The notes below the pieces were generated by a model, which searched no databases, was not told the origin of the DNA, and saw only the letters and a program-made list of their open reading frames with translations. The position numbers and the translations under genes are program-made. 64,000 nucleotides of DNA from Prochilodus magdalenae. Lineage: Eukaryota; Chordata; Actinopteri; Characiformes; Prochilodontidae. The stretch spans positions 186,001 through 250,000 of the forward strand of contig JAMWET010000493.1 of NCBI GenBank assembly GCA_024036415.1, written 5' to 3'. Shown here one piece after another: positions 57,101-64,000 of this stretch; position 1 is the first letter of the stretch; each line of letters starts with the position of its first letter.

Positions 57101-57500
57101 ACCGTACTAGATTACAGTGGTCATTTCTTTCTGTATCTCGTCGCAATTTTCTTTGTAGAACAAAAAAAAAGAGACAGTGTTACAAGTCTTAAAAGGAGAG
57201 TCACTCTCAATGACTGCATGTGTGTGTGAGTGTGTGAGAGCTGATTTGTATAGAGGAGAGTGTCATTTTTTGTTTTCCTATTGGGTGCTGGGGAGAATGC
57301 AAGGCAATGCTTTTTAGAGGAGAATACAACCCGGACTGGAGTTTGAATGGTGGGTGGGCAGGGTACCGAACTGTTACATTTACATTCTTTTAAAAAATAA
57401 GACAAAATCTGTTGCTGTAATTGAACTTTTTCAGTTTGGTTCTGTTTATTTTTATTTATTTTTGTACTGTGATGGAAAATAAAATGCACTGATCATTAAA
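54137..57500 (+). other. cdk5r1: Presumed cdk5r1 3'UTR
   Basis: No other gene is seen up to a canonical AATAAA at 57478-57483 in 'GATGGAAAATAAAATGCACT', which resembles the human CDK5R1 3' end as I recall it. A 3.3 kb 3'UTR would fit the long UTR of the mammalian gene. Earlier signals may also be used. The minus-strand open frame 57121-57489 is a shadow. Confidence 0.6.
56320..56497 (+). repeat. Direct repeat, copy 1 (in cdk5r1 3'UTR)
   Basis: Shares with 57668-57845 the blocks 'GAAACAGTTATCCAAGG', 'TAATGCCT', 'GATGATGTCAGATGT' / 'AATGATGTCAGATGT', 'ATTTCACTGTA' and 'CACACTGTC', in order and at matching spacing. Confidence 0.85.
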
Positions 57501-57667
57501 GATGCACAAAAGCGTGGTCTTAATTGTGCCTGTTTATGTTTTCCCCTTTGACCTCCACATAGTGTCAAAGAATTCAAACATGCTAATTAATATGCTACTA
57601 TGTTATGCATTACAAAACAAAGGGTGAATTATCTAGTTTTGCTATTGTTCATTAAGCACCTTGACCA

Positions 57668-57845
57668 AATGTAATTGAAAGAAACAGTTATCCAAGGCTG
57701 TGATTCTGTTTTGCGGCCTTAATGCCTGTGTTTACATTCTAAATCTGGAAAACTATGATTGTAATGATGTCAGATGTGGCAAGGGTAACAAGGCAAATGG
57801 TAGATTTCACTGTAGCTTTAGGTATATGTAACCACACTGTCCAAA
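57668..57845 (+). repeat. Direct repeat, copy 2
   Basis: Second copy of 56320-56497, about 1.35 kb downstream and just beyond the presumed polyadenylation site. Confidence 0.85.
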
Positions 57846-57883
57846 CAATTATGGGCCATTTCTTTAAGAAAATAATGTATTAA

Positions 57884-57904
57884 ATATATATATATATATA
57901 TATG
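57884..57904. repeat. (TA)n microsatellite
   Basis: Ten TA units immediately after direct-repeat copy 2. Confidence 0.9.
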
Positions 57905-58134
57905 CAGCGGCAGGGCGGTATGAGATATGGCAGGGATTAAGTGTGCAAGAAGGTGGATAAGCCTCATCAGTGCACAAACCATGCAGATTGAAAGATCAGG
58001 CAGCAAAAGTGCTGTCATCATGATTTGAACTGGCTGTGAGAGGATTTGACACGTTCAAACGTCATCAGCAGCACTGGTGGCTAACACAGCTGTTGCTCTA
58101 GGATTTACAAGCATTTTGACACAAACCACAAACT

Positions 58135-58169
58135 GCACACACACAAACACACACACACACACACACACA
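58135..58169. repeat. (CA)n microsatellite
   Basis: Near-perfect CA run with one interruption. Confidence 0.92.
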
Positions 58170-58199
58170 TTACAGTATATCACCATCTGGACGCAAAGG

Positions 58200-61100
58200 T
58201 CTTGGATTAGGAGTTTCAAGGGCATGTTTATTTGAGCATTGATATTTGGTACAGCATGTCATATACCCAGGTGGTATAATAAACAAAAAACTGTAGGACA
58301 ACTACAAAGATGTCAGTACTTAAAGTTTAGGTGACAGCACAGATCAGAACATTTGATTTGGACTTCTGATTCCTGAAGAAAAATGATCTTAATAACTGGC
58401 ATGTAATTACAGTTTGAATACGAGCAACCTTACAATGTTTACATGACAGACAAACACAAGAACACCTAGAAAAGACTTGGTTTCTAAGCAAAACAGGTGA
58501 AAAACATTCATAAAAAAATGTTCCCTTTCACAAATTTTGCATACCTTTTACAAATAAAATTATTGTGTTAATTAAATACATGAAATATACAATTAGGCAC
58601 ATACATTGTTTTTAGCTGCAAAATATTGACTGAACAGCAAAATTATCCATATTACAGTAAGTAACGTAAAAGGTGATGACAGGTTTTTCTGGGGCTAAAG
58701 CTATTCGGCACTTCGACCTCATCAGGGAAATCACCACAAAGGAGAAGGTCACGTAAGATCGCCACCATGAACAGACACAAGGACGTGACGGTATTTCAAA
58801 ACTAACTACAGCTACAACTCAACAATATCCAAGGCTCTCTATAATAAGGTGATGGTAGAGACAGAATCACGGCACTAATAAACAGGTTCTTTAGTGAACA
58901 GACTCATGTACAGAAGTTCTGAACGCAGGAGAATAGTGCAGAGTATTAAAGGTGACTGGCTACTGATAAAGATTTGGCAGGACTCTTTTTGGCCTACACC
59001 TATCATATGCTTCACAGAAACTATAATGAAAGCAGATATGAATAAATACATGAAGAAACCATATCAAACGGCAACGATCTCAACCCACAGCCCAAAACCA
59101 AGGAATGCTGTAATTACGTGATTTCGGATTACACTGAACAGCCCATAGGGAACACAGCCTAGGATCAATTGACTTATATGCTTAGCTTCCAAGAGCATTC
59201 TTTCATAGCAACTGTTGCCAGGCTGGACAAGCTTTAAAGTTTACGTGTGCACATTTTAATGAAAAAATACAGTTTGTTTACTATATTTAACATAGTAAAA
59301 TGTAAGTTAATAAAATGTGTCCCATGCAAAAGTTATCCAATTCTCTCATTTATGTCTTATTTTTTTCCAAATATGTTAAAACCAACAAATAAATATTTTT
59401 TGAAGTCTGCAGAGGATGTCTTATATTGACAGATGATGATGAAAACCTGCAATTCAACCAATCATTTGGAAATCAGAATGCTTTTGCAACAGTGACAATT
59501 TTAGATTGATTACACAAACTGTGTGCACAAACAATATATCATATATACAATTTACCACATCCTAATTTCTGCATCCTGATAAAGAAAAACGTATCCACTA
59601 CAGTTTAGCTCTGTTAAGCTTGCCCAACCTCACAGCAGTATCTACAGCAGAATGCATTTGTGGGGAGAACATGGAGAAGTCCATTTACATCTACACCTAG
59701 GAGTTAGTTTCTCAGCTTTGCTGGTGAATACCTGCTGACCAATGATGAATATGTAAGCTGGGAGCATGCTGTCTTAGTGCCAGGGCCACAGAGATAGAAA
59801 AGACTGTGGTGTCTGGCTCTCTCCCCATGGCAAGGGGTGGGGGGGCAGTGGGTACATTGTGTTTTGTCTCTCTCTCATTCTCAATCTCTATGCAGGGTGG
59901 CACAGTTTACCCAGCCAGGCACACTGCCAAAAGACACCACATAGACAGAGACACAGGGTAAAAGAGCTTGGAGATGAAAAGCACAAGAGGATGGCAGACC
60001 AGGGACAAAGTCGCAGAGAAATGACAACATGTGAGGTGTTAGGTTTTACTTTGTTCTAATGCAAATTAATTGTACCTTAAAGGCATATACAAAGACATAG
60101 GACTAGACAAAGGAATAGACAAGGAATGTTAAAGAAGATGTTAAAACTGGAACTGAGCAGCAGGGAAAACTGCTTAGACCAAAAAGAAATCCAATGATGG
60201 AAAACTAGTCTGCATTCATTGCAGACATATCATTACAAGAGCCTTTAATAACATAGAAGAATGCGACAGATGAAAGATACAGAAGAGCCAGCAATCAATT
60301 TGGCCAACACTATGGTTGTAGTGCACTGATGGAAGTTTGATTTTTGATATTCTCCCAAACCCCTGGTAAGAAGATTACAATGGAACAGTAATTATAAAAT
60401 CCATTTACAAAAGGAACGAAGACCAGCAGCCAATTTGTTCAGTGCCACTTGCTTCTTCTCTCAGTGAATCTCTCTTTAAAAGTGGGCCAGGCACTCTGGG
60501 AGTTTCCACTTAAAAGCGCGAAATCCCGACTTTGTTAATATGAGTGAAGAAGGCTATTGGTCTCTCTCTTTCTTACCGTCACTACTACACATTAGCAAGC
60601 AAAAATGACATTCATGTTATGTCAGTGATGTTATTTCTGATGATTGGTAATCATCTTTAGAGATCATATACAATACATTACAAGACTCAGAGACCACCCT
60701 TTTATTTTGATTTCCAGTCAAAATGGCCATAAACTGTAAGCTATATCATCTCAACATGGAGATCAGTGGAAACCCTATATTATAGCTGGTTGCATCTTCT
60801 ACATCTTACGAGCCAAGTAATCCCAAACACACTCAACGAGGTCTAGATTCTGCGGTGGACAGTCCACTATTCTGAGAACACCAGCAGCTGCTTTGTTGGA
60901 TTTCTTATTTTTTCCTTTTCTCAGCAATATCTTCTGGATAGCTACATATTCCTTTAGATTCATAGTGTTGAGTTTTCTTCTCACAGTGGAAGAATGGACA
61001 GAAACAGCTATGAATGCTTGAAACTTGATTTTCCTGTCCTTTGATCCTCTCTCTATAAAAATAAAAGCTATGAAGTACCATTTTGGTTGTCTACCAGGTC

Positions 61101-62450
61101 TGGCACGGCTGTTAGGGGTCTCTTTTCCCTTTGTCTTTTGAAATGCTAGCTTTGGAAAACTCGTTTTTATTCAATTGGTTTTCTTTTGACATTCCCCTCT
61201 CTATTTGTAAGTGAAGTATTTATTCTTCTCAAACATGGAAATAAAAAAAATAATAGGATGGGCTCTGACGTTTGTGCAGTACTGTATGTGGTGTGAAAGC
61301 TGACTCATTTAGAAGTCAACATAGTGCACACAGTATTCTGCATGTAGGCTCTGGTGGAAAACAAGTACTGTCCTACATTTGGCTTAAAAGAACAATTCAG
61401 TTCCTGTGCTCAGTTTATAACTGCTTATGACAGGTTATAACATTGTTATGATGAAACAGTGTCAGTCGTTGTAAATATGAGTCCGGTTTTACTCTTTATA
61501 TGTGTCATCTTGCCTTCTTACTAATGCACAGTCAAAACAGGACGGGGCAAGCAAACTATTGAGGGCAGGTTCAATAACGGAAAATATTGTGGCTTTGTTA
61601 TTTGATAGAGAGCATGTCCTCATAGTGTTTCAGTCATCTCTAGCGGGCCACTTATCCTGACTGGCTCATTGTTTTTTGAAAGTATCCGGTCTCATTAATA
61701 TGTAATAAGCGACTGTATAGCTGTTACCTGTATATAAACAATACATGTACAAGTGTAGAAGATCTGTAAGTTGCATAACTGAAAATATGCATAACAAAAC
61801 AATAGTTTTAAATTACGAGAGATTTTAATGCTCCTCTCTGAGCAGTTAGCACGTGTACGGATATGCTCAACATATCCCTCTACAAAACCTGTACTGAACA
61901 AGTCTTAGCGTCTGCTATATGGCCACTATGAGCTGTGATATACATAAAGCCAAAATCATAGCCATACTTCATCCCAAACGAACGCTATATCAAAAACAAA
62001 AATATTCTCTTTAAATATCACGAAACTCTTACCAGCATATCAAAATATTAATTTGATATTTCTAAGCCCTGCATATTGCATGTTTTCCCTAAATATTGCA
62101 TTCAAAGTTTTCCCCTTATTTGGCTGAAATCATAGATAAATATCACAACAATCTTATTGATGCTTTTTGGGAACTAGGTGCAATTCAACCTCATTCAATT
62201 ATTATTTTTTTGGATGAATAAACTCATGCTTTATGATTAAGTATCTCATGTTGAATGGAAATGTAAAATACAGGGACATTCCTTCTAATGAGTTTACGCA
62301 TCAGATATCCTGTAGGTAAAAAAAAAACAAAAAAAACAAAACAATGCTGCCTAGCTCAAGGCAAGTTTGTTATGTATTAAATGTTGAGATTCAGCAGAAT
62401 CACATCCTGATGATCACAGGAGACGCTTTGCCTTCTTCATCCTTGTCCTT
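58200..62450 (-). other. Region beyond the myo1d stop: 3'UTR and spacer
   Basis: Part of this must be the myo1d 3'UTR, but I cannot fix its end; several minus-strand AATAAA words exist, one at 58227-58232. Apart from the mariner derivative at 60.7-61.3 kb I see no gene or recognisable element. Confidence 0.45.
60672..61285 (-). mobile_element. Internally deleted Tc1/mariner derivative
   Basis: The right end, read on the minus strand, begins CAGTACTGCACAAACGTCAGAG. The left end contains 'CTCAGAGACCACCCTTTTAT'. Together these give inverted termini sharing the CAGAG-CCA-CC pattern. The minus frame at 60799-60984 joins an N-terminal piece (MRRKLNTMNLKEYVAIQKI, KGKNKKSNKAAA) directly to the C-terminal block (CPPQNLDLVECVWDYLARKM; normally WPPQSPDLNPIEHVWD), so the whole catalytic middle is gone. 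Non-autonomous. Confidence 0.8.
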
Positions 62451-62607
62451 TCAGTTTCCTGGCACTGCTAGGATGTAGCCCGATCGACTCTTGGTAAAGT
62501 CAGGCTGGGACTGGTTGATCCTGGTCTCCACAACAACAGTACACTTCCTCCCATTCATACTGCACTGAATGGGACTTACAATGTTCACCTGGAGCTTCCT
62601 CCTCTCA
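62451..62607 (-). CDS. myo1d: Unconventional myosin-Id, last coding exon (partial)
   Basis: The 3'-terminal coding exon of a class I myosin, an actin motor that binds membranes through its C-terminal TH1 tail and, in vertebrates, contributes to left-right asymmetry. After the acceptor TGTCTGTCTCTAG the exon supplies the last base of a codon, then 51 residues and TGA. The residues start [15 protein letters not shown] and end [20 protein letters not shown] followed by PGN, closely matching the end of human MYO1D (QPQPDFTKNRSGFILSVPGN). I found no other exon up to 64000. The head, IQ motifs and most of the tail lie to the right of the window. Confidence 0.93.
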
Positions 62608-64000
62608 CTAGAGACAGACAGAGAAAGAAAGGTGGTTAGGGATTATATTAGAACACAACTGAGCTTTTTGTATGAGCTGTTCTTTGACGAACTATAAAGG
62701 TCTCACTGGTGAAAGGCAGGCCGTACACTCTGGGCCATTGACCACTTTAGCAAGTCACGCTGGGTGTTCTTGAGCAAAAGGACACTTTACACCATTCTTT
62801 CAAATAATTAAATTCATTATGTGAAAAAAAAAATCATATGTGGCATATGCAATTCACAGCATGGACAGAAAACGTCAATTGCATGGACTTAAAACTTAAA
62901 TTATTGCACATTCCACCTTCAGCTTTAAGCTGAATGGGCAGAAACATATCCCAAATACTTGACGAGTTACTTGGGAGTCATTCAGCACTTCTCATCAAAC
63001 TCCTCTGTCTGTTATATCATCAGCAACACATTGAGACTTTGGTAAAGCCTCCTTGAACTCAATAATCAACAATCAATAAGATTTATTTCCCAATGCATTA
63101 GCTAAAAGAGGGCAAAACTGCATTAAAACCACTTCTTGTACACAGAGTGGCTTCCTTGAGCTGAGATATGTGGTAGGCTTAAAGGAAGGCTCTCTCTGTA
63201 CTAGTGAAATGATGTGATGTTGCCCTCTTTTAGCTGAGCACATGGTAAATATGTTATGCAGTGTTTCGAAAGTCCCTTATTGACTTAAGCATAGCATGTT
63301 TAGTGAAATGTAATGCATATTTTAGTAAATATAGTTGGTTGAAATTTGCCCTTTACGTTGGTAGACATCTGCCCATCTACGGTTTGGGAAACTGTAGATC
63401 TGATCATTTCTCCATGTTTGTTTTATAAGAAATTGAGGAAGCAAGGATAACATCCAGTCAACGTCCACCATAAAACCAACTTTTCCACAATAACAAAAGG
63501 AATGCTAAATGCTTTTGCCAATTTTAAAACATTCTTTAAACATTCTCAACAGGTTTGATATGTGATAGAATACAATTATTTGGAATATACATTTAGAACA
63601 CTGAAATTCTGTATTCTATTCTAATGAGCATCTATATTCAGATCTGTTTTGTAAAAGCAGTAGACACTTTTAGTAAAATCCTTTTAGGATACTCACCCAC
63701 TAAACTTAAAAACTACATATCATAAACACTACTCACGTTAGAGTATCATTTGAGAGTAGCAGTGAACTGTACAGTAACATAAACCAAAATAATTCTAAAA
63801 CATTTGTACCTTCATTTAAAAAAGTTCACTTTGAGTAAACATATAAATAGAAGAAATTATATGACGACAACTGCCAATCAGTAACAACAACTGAAACATT
63901 GTTAATGAAATAAAAATTACAGTAGCACAGACTGTTTCATGCGTCTATATCAATATTTATTGAATTATTGTATGTATATACTATGATAAATATGTTGCTG
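62608..64000 (-). other. myo1d: myo1d last intron (partial)
   Basis: AT-rich sequence with no exon matching the upstream part of the myosin-I tail and no recognised repeat. Confidence 0.7.

Noticed and set aside
57121..57489. 122-codon minus-strand open frame
   Set aside because: Antisense shadow of the AT- and repeat-rich cdk5r1 3'UTR end.

Overview
This is vertebrate nuclear DNA, almost certainly from a teleost fish. The genes have GT-AG introns from 83 bp to 12 kb. Their products align closely with human OGFOD3, PSMD11, CDK5R1 and MYO1D as I remember them. The introns and spacers are full of AT-rich microsatellites and decayed Tc1/mariner elements of kinds common in fishes, particularly catfish and characin-like ostariophysans (that narrower placement is a weak inference). 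There is no sign of bacterial, phage or plasmid organisation.

Layout. Positions 1-11,257 hold no gene I can identify: a degenerate ~180 bp tandem repeat, a broken mariner element, a GATA microsatellite and two coding-looking but unassigned plus-strand stretches near 10.6-11.0 kb. From 38,773 down to 11,258 (minus strand) lies a complete nine-exon ogfod3, encoding a type II membrane 2-oxoglutarate/iron oxygenase-like protein of 311 residues. Its introns carry at least four decayed Tc1/mariner elements, a ~680 bp minisatellite and a local three-copy repeat. After a ~4 kb spacer, psmd11 (minus, 49,256 to 43,356) is complete with 12 coding exons. Joined, they give exactly 422 residues, the length of human PSMD11/Rpn6. 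A donor site directly follows the stop codon, so a further 3'UTR exon is likely.

Divergently from psmd11 lies cdk5r1 (plus, one coding exon 53,219-54,136, 305 residues, the p35 activator of CDK5). It has a probable upstream non-coding exon and a ~3.3 kb 3'UTR. The divergent spacer contains two ZNF143-type promoter motifs next to psmd11, then two successive AT-rich palindromes and an interspersed repeat. At the right edge is the last coding exon of myo1d (minus, 62,451-62,607); the rest of that gene lies beyond the window.

The genes do not form a pathway. They are a conserved-synteny block: psmd11, cdk5r1 and myo1d are also neighbours in human 17q11.2, whereas ogfod3 sits elsewhere on that chromosome arm in human. 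I found no convincing new biological system. The points most worth a second look are the stop-adjacent 3'UTR intron and paired ZNF143 motifs of psmd11, the double palindrome between divergent genes, the local repeat family in ogfod3 intron 8, and a coding-like antisense frame inside ogfod3 intron 5.
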